Source: Actinoplanes oryzae
GTDB taxonomy: Bacteria > Actinomycetota > Actinomycetes > Mycobacteriales > Micromonosporaceae
Assembly (NCBI RefSeq): GCF_030757795.1
Contig: NZ_JAUQWH010000096.1
Location: 1-34,032 of the forward strand
Length of the DNA stretch: 34,032 nt
Reading direction: 5' to 3'
Part shown: one piece after another, positions 1-7,210 of the stretch
Numbering within the stretch: position 1 is the first letter of the stretch
How the letters are laid out: the number at the start of each line of letters is the position of its first letter
The notes under the pieces: model-generated
Databases searched by the model: none
The model's input: the letters and a program-made list of their open reading frames with translations, nothing else
What the model was told of the DNA's origin: nothing
Translations under genes and position numbers: made by a program

Positions 1-1336
1 CGAGCTCGTCGAGCAGCGCCACGTCCGCGATCGTGGGGCCCCGCTCGGCCAGCGCGTCGAACGACCCCTGCAACTGCGCGATCTCGTCCTTCGACAGAAC
101 CCCGTTGGCGTACGCCCGGAGCCGCGCCGGATCGGCCAGCCACCGCAGCACCCGCATCGGCGTGAACCGGGGCCACCACAGCTTGAGGAACTCCCGGAAG
201 TCGGCGCGGTCGGCCAGCTCCGCCTCGAAGTCGCGCTTCTCGGGCAGGTTGCGGATCGACTCGCGGGCCTGGGCCCACAGGGCGTCGAAGAGCCGGTCGA
301 AGCCGTGGCCGCGTACCTCGTTGCGGCGTGCCCCGCGGGGCAGCGCCTTGCGCCGGATGCGATCGAGGTCACCGGCGTCGAGGCGCAGCAGCGTCCCCCG
401 GTAGAGCAGCCGCAGCTCGGTCGGGCCGCCCGGCACCGCGTCGTGCGAGGCGCGCTCGAGGACGCGGCGCATGCGCAGGGAGCCCTTGATCGCCGCGACG
501 GGCGTCGGGTCGACCCGGGTGGCGTCGTAGCCGGGCACGAGCGAGCCGAGCGAGCGCAGCGTCGCCGTGTCCTCGCCCAGCGACGGCAGCACCGTCGCGA
601 TGTAGTCGACGAACACCCCGGACGGGCCGACCACCAGGATGCCGCCGCCGGCGAAGCGGTTGCGGTCCGCATAGAGCAGGTACGCCGCCCGGTGCAGCGC
701 CACGGCGGTCTTCCCGGTGCCGGGGCCGCCGGTGACGATCGTCACGCCGGACGCGGAGGACCGGATCGCCTCGTCCTGCTCGCGCTGGATCGTGGCGACG
801 ATGTCCCGCATGCCGCGCCCGGTCGCCTTGGACAGGCTGGCCAGCAGCGCGCCGTCGCCGACGATCGCCATGTCGTCCGGCGCGTTGTCCGGGTCGAGCA
901 GGTCGTCCTCGATGCCGGTGACCCGCTCGCGGCTCGACTGGATCATGCGGCGGCGCACGACCCCGAGCGGCTCGGCCGGCGTGGCCCGGTAGAACGCCGA
1001 GGCCGCGGGCGCGCGCCAGTCCACCACGAGCGACTGGGAGTCCTCGTCGCGGATGCCCATGCGGCCCACGTAGTGCCGGGCGCCCGTGGTGAGGTCGAGG
1101 CGCCCGAAGACCAGGCCCTCGTACTCGGTGTCCAGGGCGTGCCGGCGCCGCGCCGCGTGGAAGACCATCGCGTCGCGCTCCACCAGGGCGCCGAACGTGC
1201 CCACGCCGGCGAGCTGATAGCCCTCCTTCTCGGCGCGGGAAGCCTCGCGGCGCAGGTCGGCGAGCCGGGAGTACACCCGGTCGACGTGCTCCTGCTCGAC
1301 CGCGATCTCCTGTTGCAGGACGTGGGCGTCGCTCAA
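1..1336 (-). CDS. helD: HelD/HelR-like RNA polymerase-associated ATPase (N-terminal part, cut by window edge)
   Basis: This is an SF1 (UvrD/Rep-like) ATPase of the HelD class. Such proteins bind RNA polymerase, free stalled or rifamycin-bound enzyme from DNA and recycle it. Seen: about 445 residues from the start to the window edge. An N-terminal charged helical segment (residues about 5-45) suits the HelD coiled-coil arm. Walker A GGPGTGKT is at about residues 203-210, followed by ALHRAAYLLY. A Walker B-like stretch (VALLDEL) lies at the very edge. The motor C-terminus is outside the window. I start it at a TTG (1334-1336) because GGGGAG lies 9 nt upstream and homology-like sequence begins there; no better ATG is in frame. 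It lies 149 bp downstream of the hydrolase, same strand. The rifamycin-associated element known upstream of some HelR genes was not found. It could be called plain helicase IV, but the N-terminal arm favours HelD. Confidence 0.88.
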   Translation of the reverse strand, partial: MSDAHVLQQEIAVEQEHVDRVYSRLADLRREASRAEKEGYQLAGVGTFGALVERDAMVFHAARRRHALDTEYEGLVFGRLDLTTGARHYVGRMGIRDEDSQSLVVDWRAPAASAFYRATPAEPLGVVRRRMIQSSRERVTGIEDDLLDPDNAPDDMAIVGDGALLASLSKATGRGMRDIVATIQREQDEAIRSSASGVTIVTGGPGTGKTAVALHRAAYLLYADRNRFAGGGILVVGPSGVFVDYIATVLPSLGEDTATLRSLGSLVPGYDATRVDPTPVAAIKGSLRMRRVLERASHDAVPGGPTELRLLYRGTLLRLDAGDLDRIRRKALPRGARRNEVRGHGFDRLFDALWAQARESIRNLPEKRDFEAELADRADFREFLKLWWPRFTPMRVLRWLADPARLRAYANGVLSKDEIAQLQGSFDALAERGPTIADVALLDEL

Positions 1337-1485
1337 GTCCGTCTGCTCCCCGCTGGTGGTTCCCGCTGTGACCCCCGAGGTCCACCTGTGCGAAGGGGGC
1401 AATCGAACTTACTCCTGCCCGGGGCCGACCGTCGACAATGGGGGCCGTAGTTTATCGCCCCAACTTGTCGATACCGGACAAATCT

Positions 1486-2406
1486 CTACGCGGCCTTCCC
1501 GTAACTGTCGCGCCTCCCGCATGCCACTGCCTTCTCCAGTACGCCGGTCAGCGCGGCCGTGACGACGTCGGGGCGCTCCATCATCAACATGTGCCCGGCG
1601 CCCTCGCACACGGTCAGCTCGGTCCCGGGCAGCGCGTCGGCGATCGACTCGGCGCAGGCCGGCGGGGTCAGACGGTCCTTGTCGCCCACGAGCGCGGCCG
1701 CCGGCACGTTCCCCAGCTCGGCCAGCGTGTCGAGCCGGTGCTGGGCGCCCACCGAGGCACGGAAGCCGCCGATCGAGCGCAACGTGGCCCGGTTGACGGC
1801 CGCCATGGTGGTGTCCAGGTCGGCCCGGTCGTAGTCGTCGCCGAAGAGCAGCCACCGGACGGCCGGTTGGAGGGCGGGCTTCGCGTACCGGTGCGGGCGC
1901 CACGCCCCGAGCCGTGCGAGCACTCCGGCGCCGGTCTGCTCGGCGAGGCGCAGGGCCGGGGTGAGCGGCCGCGGCAGCCCGTAACAGGTGTGCGTGGCCC
2001 CCTCGGCGGTGGTGGACACGAACAGCAGACCCGCGACCCGCTCGGCGAACACCTCGGGGTACAGGTCCGCGTACTCCATGATCGTCATGCCGCCCAGGGA
2101 GTGCCCGGCCAGCACGACCGGGCCGCGTGGGGCGTACGCGTCGATCACCTCGGCCAGATCCTCGCCCAGCTGGCGCACGGTGGCCGCGTGCAGCCGGGTC
2201 GTCCCGGAGCGCCCGTGCCCACGGGCGTCGTAGCTCACGACCCGGGTGTCAGTATCGGCCAGCGCCGCGGTCTGATGCCGCCACGTGTGCCGGTCGAGGC
2301 ACCATCCGTGCAGGAAGACGACCGTGACGGGCGCCCGGCGCGGGCCCGACGCCTCCACGCTCAGGGTCACGCCGTCGGCGAGGGTGAGCTCCGACTGCTC
2401 GAGCAT
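1486..2406 (-). CDS. alpha/beta hydrolase
   Basis: Protein of 306 residues with the alpha/beta-hydrolase fold: a serine hydrolase, probably cytoplasmic as no signal peptide is seen. Oxyanion-hole motif FLHGW (31-35), nucleophile elbow GHSLGGM with Ser103, acid in GDKDRL (Asp242 or Asp244) and catalytic His272 in EGAGHMLMMERP form a full triad. The strand before the elbow (PVVLAGHS) and a cap region (about 140-210) are normal for the family. The start ATG at 2404-2406 is preceded by GGAGG 7 nt upstream; the same frame stays open upstream to 2949, but that part is antisense to the carbonic anhydrase. It is divergent from the carbonic anhydrase across about 165 bp. The substrate cannot be read from sequence; esterase, lipase or haloperoxidase-like activity are all possible. 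Confidence 0.9.
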   Translation of the reverse strand: MLEQSELTLADGVTLSVEASGPRRAPVTVVFLHGWCLDRHTWRHQTAALADTDTRVVSYDARGHGRSGTTRLHAATVRQLGEDLAEVIDAYAPRGPVVLAGHSLGGMTIMEYADLYPEVFAERVAGLLFVSTTAEGATHTCYGLPRPLTPALRLAEQTGAGVLARLGAWRPHRYAKPALQPAVRWLLFGDDYDRADLDTTMAAVNRATLRSIGGFRASVGAQHRLDTLAELGNVPAAALVGDKDRLTPPACAESIADALPGTELTVCEGAGHMLMMERPDVVTAALTGVLEKAVACGRRDSYGKAA

Positions 2407-2572
2407 GGGGCACCTCCGGTGGTCGACGTGTGCACGCCGTTGTACCCGCAGGTAACTAGGATCACTCGCGCGAGCGCGAAAAGCTATCGAAACCGGCCAC
2501 CGGGCTGTCCGTGACAGTGATGTGGCTCCCACCCTCTGTACGCGGCGGGCCGCTCGTAGAGAATCTGAACTC

Positions 2573-3178
2573 ATGACGACTAGCCCGCAGCCGATCGTGC
2601 GGCCCGAAGCAGCCCTGGCGGAGCTGCTGGCCGGCAACCAGCGCTTCGTCACCGGCCGGCCGCGCCACGGCCACGAGGTCGCCGCCGCCGCGTCGGTGTC
2701 CGGCGGCCAGCAGCCGCAGGCGGTGATCCTGGGCTGCATCGACTCCCGGGTGCCGCTGGAGGCCATCTTCGACCAGACCTTCGGCTCCATCTGCGTCGTC
2801 CGCTCCGGCGGCCACGTGGTGGACCGTGCCGTCCTGGGCTCGGTCGGCTTCGCGGTCGCCGCCCTCAACGTCTCGCTGATCATGGTCCTCGGCCACGTCC
2901 GCTGCGGCGCGGTCGACGCCACGATCGGCGCGCTGCGCTCGGGGGACAAGCCGGACGGCGACGTCGGCTACCTGGTCGAGGAGATCGCCCCGGCCGCGGA
3001 GGCGGTGGGCCTCGACGACCCGGAGGTGAGCACGAAGGCGATGCGCGAGCACGTCTCGCGTACGGTCCGGCGCATGCGGGAGATCGCCGGTGTCCCGGAG
3101 GCCGTGGCGGCGGGGCGGGTGAGCATCGCGGGAGCGGTGTACGACCTCGACACCGGCCTGGTCACCCTCCTCGACTGA
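2573..3178 (+). CDS. beta-class carbonic anhydrase
   Basis: Zinc enzyme interconverting CO2 and bicarbonate; bicarbonate feeds carboxylases such as acetyl-CoA carboxylase. The 201-residue protein has the beta-class zinc ligands: C55-x-D57-x-R59 (CIDSR, the Asp-Arg dyad) and H108-x-x-C111 (HVRC). The surrounding blocks (VILGCIDSRVP, VVRSGGHVVD, LGHVRCGAV) are typical, and the length is normal. ATG 2573 is chosen although the ribosome site (AGAGAA) is weak; an in-frame start at 2522 would add 17 residues without family likeness. The divergent region holds a perfect palindrome CTCGCGCGAG (2465-2474) and CTGTC-CGT-GACAG (2505-2517), possible operator sites. The stop codon lies inside the first, diverged unit of a 47-bp tandem repeat. 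Confidence 0.93.
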   Translation: MTTSPQPIVRPEAALAELLAGNQRFVTGRPRHGHEVAAAASVSGGQQPQAVILGCIDSRVPLEAIFDQTFGSICVVRSGGHVVDRAVLGSVGFAVAALNVSLIMVLGHVRCGAVDATIGALRSGDKPDGDVGYLVEEIAPAAEAVGLDDPEVSTKAMREHVSRTVRRMREIAGVPEAVAAGRVSIAGAVYDLDTGLVTLLD

Positions 3179-3336
3179 CCCCGGCCGGTCCCGCCGCCGC
3201 GCCCGACTCCCGCGGCGGCGACCGACCCCGGTCCGTCCTGCCGCCGCGCCCGACTCCCGCGGCGGCGACCGACCCCGGTCCGTCCTGCCGCCGGCCTCGA
3301 CCTCTTCCGGCGGCGACTGACCTCGACCCGTCGCTG
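3172..3336. repeat. 47-bp tandem repeat starting at the carbonic anhydrase stop
   Basis: Two perfect 47-bp copies (3194-3240 and 3241-3287) are followed by a diverged copy (about 3288-3336). With the same 47-bp period, 3172-3198, which contains the TGA of the carbonic anhydrase gene, matches the unit at 23 of 27 positions. The array therefore seems to grow out of the gene's 3' end. Each perfect unit holds an 8-bp GC stem (CCGCCGCG / CGCGGCGG, 9-nt loop), so it may also act as a series of termination hairpins. Confidence 0.85.
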
Positions 3337-3368
3337 CCTCCAGGGTCGACGTCTCCTGGCGGCGGCTG

Positions 3369-3492
3369 CACTCACCGTTGTCGTGCTGCCGCCTTCGTGC
3401 ACTCACCGTTGTCGTGCTGCCGCCTTCGTGCACTCACCGTTGTCGTGCCGCCGCCTTCGTGCACTCACCGTTCTTGCGCCGCCGCCTTCGTG
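3369..3492. repeat. 31-bp tandem repeat, four copies
   Basis: Four adjacent 31-bp units start with CACTCACCGT at 3369, 3400, 3431 and 3462. Units 1 and 2 are identical, unit 3 has one change, and unit 4 has several changes. There are no spacers, so this is not a CRISPR array. Together with the 47-bp array it fills most of the 3179-3600 gap, in which I see no convincing gene. Confidence 0.9.
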
Positions 3493-3545
3493 CCCTCCGG
3501 GATTGCCGTGCTCGTCGACCCGCGACCGCCGTGCTCCGGACACGC

Positions 3546-3578
3546 CAAAGGCGCCCCCGAGTTCTCCCGGGAGCGCCT
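3546..3578 (-). terminator. intrinsic terminator of the 109-aa orphan gene
   Basis: Read on the minus strand, AGGCGC-T-CCCG pairs with CGGG-G-GCGCCT around an 8-nt loop, followed by TTTGG. It lies 23 bp past the stop of the 3601-3930 gene. Confidence 0.75.
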
Positions 3579-3600
3579 AATGCGTTGTGCGGCGGGTTGC

Positions 3601-3930
3601 TCAGCCCTCGAAGACGCCGGCGTCGGCGAGGCGCTTCTCGGTGGCGCCCCAGCCGTGCTGCGGGAACTCCGAGTCGAGGGTCTGCAGCTCGGTGCGGATC
3701 TTGGCGCCGTGGCCGGCGGCCGAGAGGACGCGGATCTCCTCGACGAAGGCGTCCGAGTCCGTCTTGAGGCGGTTGGTCTTGCCGTTGGTCAGGTTGCGCA
3801 CGTAGGCGAACCGGCCGTCCGCGAGCGGGATGAGGTACTTGAACTCACCGAGCACGCTCAGCGCGCCACCCTGGCCGGCCTGGCCGGCGCGGACGGATGC
3901 GCGGGCGGTCTTCGAGGTGTTTTGCGCCAC
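3601..3930 (-). CDS. small hypothetical protein (109 aa)
   Basis: I do not recognise a family. The protein is soluble, without signal peptide or membrane segment. A basic, Ala/Gly/Gln-rich start (about 1-25) is followed by a compact mixed region with FKYLIPLADGRFAYVRNL and RLKTDSDAFVEEIRVL, which looks like a short beta-meander plus helix. It is very likely real: AGGAG sits 8 nt before the ATG, codon use matches the neighbours, a good terminator follows, and a promoter-like pair (TTGATG / TACGTT, 18-bp spacer, at 3974-3979 and 3950-3955) precedes it. It stands alone, divergent from DUF3145. The size and charged, folded character would suit a small nucleic-acid- or protein-binding factor, but nothing in the sequence proves this. 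Confidence 0.8.
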   Translation of the reverse strand: MAQNTSKTARASVRAGQAGQGGALSVLGEFKYLIPLADGRFAYVRNLTNGKTNRLKTDSDAFVEEIRVLSAAGHGAKIRTELQTLDSEFPQHGWGATEKRLADAGVFEG

Positions 3931-3949
3931 GGCGGTGCTCCTTGGGAAG

Positions 3950-3979
3950 AACGTAGGTCGGCAGAAAAAGCCGCATCAA
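3950..3979 (-). promoter_or_regulatory. possible promoter of the 109-aa orphan gene
   Basis: On the minus strand TTGATG (3979-3974) and TACGTT (3955-3950) are 18 bp apart, about 20 bp before the start codon. The implied transcript start lies almost on the ribosome site, so the leader would be very short; hence low confidence. Confidence 0.3.
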
Positions 3980-4171
3980 GCCTACACGACCGGCTCGGAG
4001 CCGCGACGTGGGACGGCTCACGACCGTTATGCCTGATGTGCCTCGACGGCCATTCCAAGTCGATATTGCGGTTTCTCTGGCGCACCATCCGTACCACCCG
4101 GCATCATGGAGCACGATCAACCGCGGTCGAGGTCGTAGGGGAAGACGCACCTCGGTCTCCGGGAGGTCACC

Positions 4172-4663
4172 GTGCCAACGTGTGGCGTCGTATACGTCCA
4201 CTCGACCCCACTCGCCGTGTGCCAGCACGTCGAGTGGGCGATCGCGCGCGTCCTGACCGCGCCGGTCACCCTGCACTGGACGGCGCAGCCGGTCGATCCC
4301 GGCATGCGACGATCCGAGTGCAGCTGGACAGGAAGGCCCGGCACTGGCGCCGAGCTGGCTGCTGCCCTCAGGCAGTGGCCCATGATCCGTTTCGAGGTCA
4401 CCGAGGAGCCGAGCCCCGGCGTCGACGGTGAGCGCTTCATGCACGTGCCGGGCCGTGGCCTGTGGCGCGGCACGATCGGCGCCTCGGGCGACATCCAGCT
4501 CGGTGAGGACAGGCTGCGCGCCATCATGGCCGCCACCCGGGCTCCCGAGGCGCTGTCGCACGCCATCGACAAGGCGCTCGGCACGGCGTGGGACGCCGAG
4601 CTGGAGCCCTACCGATATGCCGGCGACGGCGCCCCGCTGACGCTGCTCACCCGCGTCGGCTGA
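4172..4663 (+). CDS. DUF3145 family protein
   Basis: Protein of 163 residues matching the actinobacterial DUF3145 family as I recall it: an opening like GVVYVHSTP, then HVEWAI, VTLHWTAQPV, a central MIRFEVTEEPSPG.DGERF block and DIQLGEDRLRA. The function is unknown. No signal peptide or membrane segment. The GTG start (4172-4174) is fixed by GGGAGG 5 nt upstream, and the homology-like sequence begins there. In Streptomyces coelicolor, from memory, the family member sits just after fabF in the fatty-acid cluster. Here it is about 3.5 kb beyond fabF and in the opposite orientation, with the GH3 and MDR genes between, so a loose link to fatty-acid synthesis is kept but the operon link is lost. 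Confidence 0.88.
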   Translation: MPTCGVVYVHSTPLAVCQHVEWAIARVLTAPVTLHWTAQPVDPGMRRSECSWTGRPGTGAELAAALRQWPMIRFEVTEEPSPGVDGERFMHVPGRGLWRGTIGASGDIQLGEDRLRAIMAATRAPEALSHAIDKALGTAWDAELEPYRYAGDGAPLTLLTRVG

Positions 4664-4685
4664 GGCCGCTCGCCCGGGCACGACG

Positions 4686-4726
4686 TTGTCCACAGGGCGG
4701 TCACCTCGGGCTTCGAGTTGTCCACA
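4686..4726 (+). promoter_or_regulatory. pair of DnaA-box-like sites
   Basis: TTGTCCACA occurs at 4686-4694 and again at 4718-4726, same orientation, each followed by GGGC. This matches the DnaA box preferred in Streptomyces-type actinobacteria. The 32-bp spacing is about three helical turns. The sites lie 45 bp before the GH3 start, so DnaA control or DnaA titration is possible. Neither dnaA/dnaN nor an AT-rich unwinding region is present, so this is not the chromosomal origin. Confidence 0.55.
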
Positions 4727-4770
4727 GGGCTGATTTGTCGGCCGTCGGCGGCTCTGATCCAATGGCGGCC

Positions 4771-6558
4771 ATGTCGAGGGCGTTTCGTGCTGCTGTGACC
4801 GTGCCGCTGCTGGTGCTACTGGCCGCGTGCGGTCCCGACACGTCCAGCTCCGGCAAGCCCCAGGCCGGCGCCGCGTCGAGTGCTGCCGCGCCCGGCTCGG
4901 CCATGCCGTCCGCGCCGGCGTCGGGCGCGGTGCCCGGGGGAGCGCCCGCCGCGGGTGCCTCCGCCGGTGCCCAGGGCGCCCCGGCCGATCCCGCGGCCCA
5001 CGCGCGCCAGGTGGTCGCCACGCTGAGCGACGCGGATCTGGCGGGGCAGGTGCTGATGCCTTACGCGTACGGGGGGAGTGCCACCGACGTCGACGAGGCC
5101 GCCGCCGCGGGCAACCAGACGATCGCCGGCGTGCGCACGCCGGCCGAGATGATCGCGAAGTTCCACCTGGGCGGCCTGATCCTCGTCGCGTTCACGCCCG
5201 AGGACCCGACCGGCAAGACCAACCCGGCCACCAACGTCGACAACCCGCAGCAGGTGCGCACCCTCACCGACGGCCTGCAGGCGGCGGCCCGCGCGCTGCC
5301 CGGCGGGGTGCCCCTGCTGATCGGCACCGACCAGGAATACGGCGTGGTGACCCGCGTCAAGTCCGGCGTGACGCTGCTGCCGTCCGCGATGACGTTCGGC
5401 GCCGGGGGCAAGCCCACGCTGACCCGGGGCGCGTGGCGGGCCGCCGGCGAGGAGCTGGCCGCCATGGGCATCAACCTCGACTTCGCCCCGGTGGCCGACA
5501 CCCTCGGGCCGCAGGGCAACACGGTGATCGGCTCCCGGTCCTACGGCGCCGACGCCAAGGCCAACGCCGCGCAGGTGGGCGCCGCCGTGCGCGGGATCGA
5601 GCAGGCCGGCGTGGCGGCGGCCGTCAAGCACTTCCCGGGGCACGGGCACACCACGGGCGACAGCCACGAGGGCCTGCCGGTCGTCCGCCAGCAGCTCGCC
5701 CAGTGGCAGCAGCAGGACCGCCCGCCGTTCGCGGCCGGCATCGCCGCGGGCGCCTCGGTCGTCATGTCCGGCCACCTCGACGTGGAGGCCCTCGACAAGG
5801 GCGTCGCCGCCACCTTCTCGCACAAGATCATGACGGACGTCCTCCGCACGAGCCTCGGCTTCAAGGGCGTCGCGATCACCGACGCGATGAACATGGCGCC
5901 GGCCATGAAGTGGCCCGCGGGCGAGGCGGCGGTCCGCGCCCTCAACGCCGGCAACGACATGCTCCTCATGCCCCCGGACCTCGCCGGCGCCCGCGACGGC
6001 ATCCTGGCCGGCCTGGCGAGCGGCTCCCTCAAGCGCGAGCGCCTGGTCGAGGCGGTCACCCGCATCCTGACCCTGAAGTTCCGCCTGGCCGCCAAGCCGC
6101 AGCCCGCCCTCACCACCGTGGGCTCGCCCGCCCACCAGCGTGCCGTCTCGGCCGCCGACGCCGCGGCGGTCACGGTCCTCCGCGGCCGCTGCCAGGGCCC
6201 CCTCGTCACCGGCCCGATCACGATCACCACCAGCGAGGGCCGCGAGACCGCCCGCGCCGACCTCACCGCCGCCCTCCAGGCCGCCGGCCTCACCGTCCAG
6301 CCCACGGGCGGCACGATCGTCCACCTGGTCGGCTACGGCGACAAGCAGCCCGACCTCAGCCCCGCCGCCGCGGTCACGGTCATGATGGACGTCCCCACCC
6401 TCCTCGCCCAGGCCAAGAGCCCCACCCTCCTGGCCACCTACTCCTCCAGCCCCCTCGCCCTCAAAGCCCTCGCCGCCGTCCTCGCCGGCAAGGCCAAAGC
6501 CCCCGGCAAATCCCCAGTCGCCGTCGGCAAGCTCCCCCGCACCGCCTGCGCCAAGTAA
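4771..6558 (+). CDS. secreted GH3 glycoside hydrolase lipoprotein (beta-N-acetylhexosaminidase-like)
   Basis: Lipoprotein of 595 residues: basic start MSRAFR, hydrophobic core and lipobox LLAAC with Cys20, then an Ala/Pro/Ser/Gly-rich linker to about 75. The GH3 TIM-barrel domain (about 80-420) shows GTDQEYG (185-191), KHFPGHG (286-292), the GDSH dyad (Asp297, His299) used by NagZ-type enzymes and the nucleophile Asp371 in ITDAMNM. A C-terminal alpha/beta domain (about 450-580) follows. NagZ-like members remove terminal N-acetylglucosamine from muropeptides or chito-oligosaccharides. An extracellular, anchored enzyme fits wall turnover or chitin use, and a chitinase lies elsewhere in the window. 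ATG 4771 is preferred; an in-frame ATG at 4762 is equally possible, as neither has a clear ribosome site. A 21-bp copy of its 3' end with the stop codon recurs 66 bp downstream. Confidence 0.92.
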   Translation: MSRAFRAAVTVPLLVLLAACGPDTSSSGKPQAGAASSAAAPGSAMPSAPASGAVPGGAPAAGASAGAQGAPADPAAHARQVVATLSDADLAGQVLMPYAYGGSATDVDEAAAAGNQTIAGVRTPAEMIAKFHLGGLILVAFTPEDPTGKTNPATNVDNPQQVRTLTDGLQAAARALPGGVPLLIGTDQEYGVVTRVKSGVTLLPSAMTFGAGGKPTLTRGAWRAAGEELAAMGINLDFAPVADTLGPQGNTVIGSRSYGADAKANAAQVGAAVRGIEQAGVAAAVKHFPGHGHTTGDSHEGLPVVRQQLAQWQQQDRPPFAAGIAAGASVVMSGHLDVEALDKGVAATFSHKIMTDVLRTSLGFKGVAITDAMNMAPAMKWPAGEAAVRALNAGNDMLLMPPDLAGARDGILAGLASGSLKRERLVEAVTRILTLKFRLAAKPQPALTTVGSPAHQRAVSAADAAAVTVLRGRCQGPLVTGPITITTSEGRETARADLTAALQAAGLTVQPTGGTIVHLVGYGDKQPDLSPAAAVTVMMDVPTLLAQAKSPTLLATYSSSPLALKALAAVLAGKAKAPGKSPVAVGKLPRTACAK

Positions 6559-6630
6559 CCCCGTCCGCTCAGCCCGCCCCCTTTCGCCCAGCCCGCCCCG
6601 TCAGCCTGGCGCCTGCGCCAAGTAACCCCG
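6544..6630. repeat. 21-bp direct duplication of the GH3 gene end
   Basis: The segment 6544-6564, which holds the last codons and TAA stop of the GH3 gene, is repeated exactly at 6610-6630. Both copies contain TGCGCCAAGTAACCCCGT. The stretch between and after is a diverged series of C-rich words such as CGCCCAGCCCGCCCC. Confidence 0.85.
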
Positions 6631-6666
6631 TTCGCCAAGCCCGCCCCGTTCGCCCAGTCCGCCCCC

Positions 6667-6792
6667 TCCGCGCAGCCCGGCTCGTTCGGCCAGCCCGGCT
6701 CGTCCGCGCAGCCCGGCTCGTCCGCGCAGCCCGGCTCGTCCGCGCAGCCCGGCTCGTCCGCGCAGCCCGGCTCGTCCGCGCAGCCCGGCTCG
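6667..6792. repeat. 18-bp tandem repeat, seven copies
   Basis: Seven 18-bp units begin at 6667, 6685, 6703, 6721, 6739, 6757 and 6775. All read TCCGCGCAGCCCGGCTCG except the second, which begins TTCGGCCAG. Diverged units continue on both sides (about 6583-6850). The open frames across it encode only simple repeats and have no ribosome site, so I treat it as non-coding. Confidence 0.9.
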
Positions 6793-7210
6793 TTCGCCCA
6801 GTCCGCCCCCCTCCGCGCAGCCCGGCGCGTTCGGCCAGCCCGCCTCGCCGCACCCTTGACGCGTGCGCATCCCACCCCGCGCCCCCGAGACGCGGCGCGG
6901 CAGCGTAGGGCAGCCCCGGCGCCTGGCCCCTGCGCTCACCTCTCACCGCATAAGCCAGCCGCGACCCGAGGCCGCCACGGCCGCCTACGCTCCATCCGTA
7001 GGCCGCGCCCCTGCTGGCGACCACGGCTGCGCGCTCTAGCCGTGAGCCGGCGTGACTCTGCTGGTGGCCACGGTGGTGCCGCTTCATTCGTGAGCTGGTG
7101 CGACCTGCGGGACTCACAGGCGCTCCCGCCCGTGGGGTCGACGGCGGTGACTCGCGCCCCGGAGAAGGTCCACTCTGGATGATGACGGCGGGCGGCCGTA
7201 CCGTCGGGGG
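6793..7210. other. gene-free stretch with two hairpins
   Basis: No convincing gene. Two inverted repeats stand out: GCCTACG-7 nt-CGTAGGC (6983-7003) and CACGGCT-9 nt-AGCCGTG (7022-7044). They may end transcription of the GH3 gene or be dispersed palindromes. The promoter of the MDR gene should lie in the last 100 bp, but I cannot pick a clear one. Confidence 0.5.

Noticed and set aside
369..1385. 338-codon minus-strand frame in the HelD region
   Set aside because: Wrong frame. The HelD protein with Walker A is in another minus frame that is open to the window edge.
2407..2949. N-terminal extension of the alpha/beta hydrolase frame (to 487 residues)
   Set aside because: It runs antisense through the carbonic anhydrase gene; the hydrolase has a good ribosome site at 2406.
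3369..3492. CRISPR-like look of the 31-bp repeat (also the 30-bp array at 30168)
   Set aside because: Units are directly adjacent with no unique spacers, and no cas genes are present.
4681..4761. Chromosomal replication origin
   Set aside because: Only two DnaA-type boxes, no AT-rich region and no dnaA, dnaN or gyr genes nearby.
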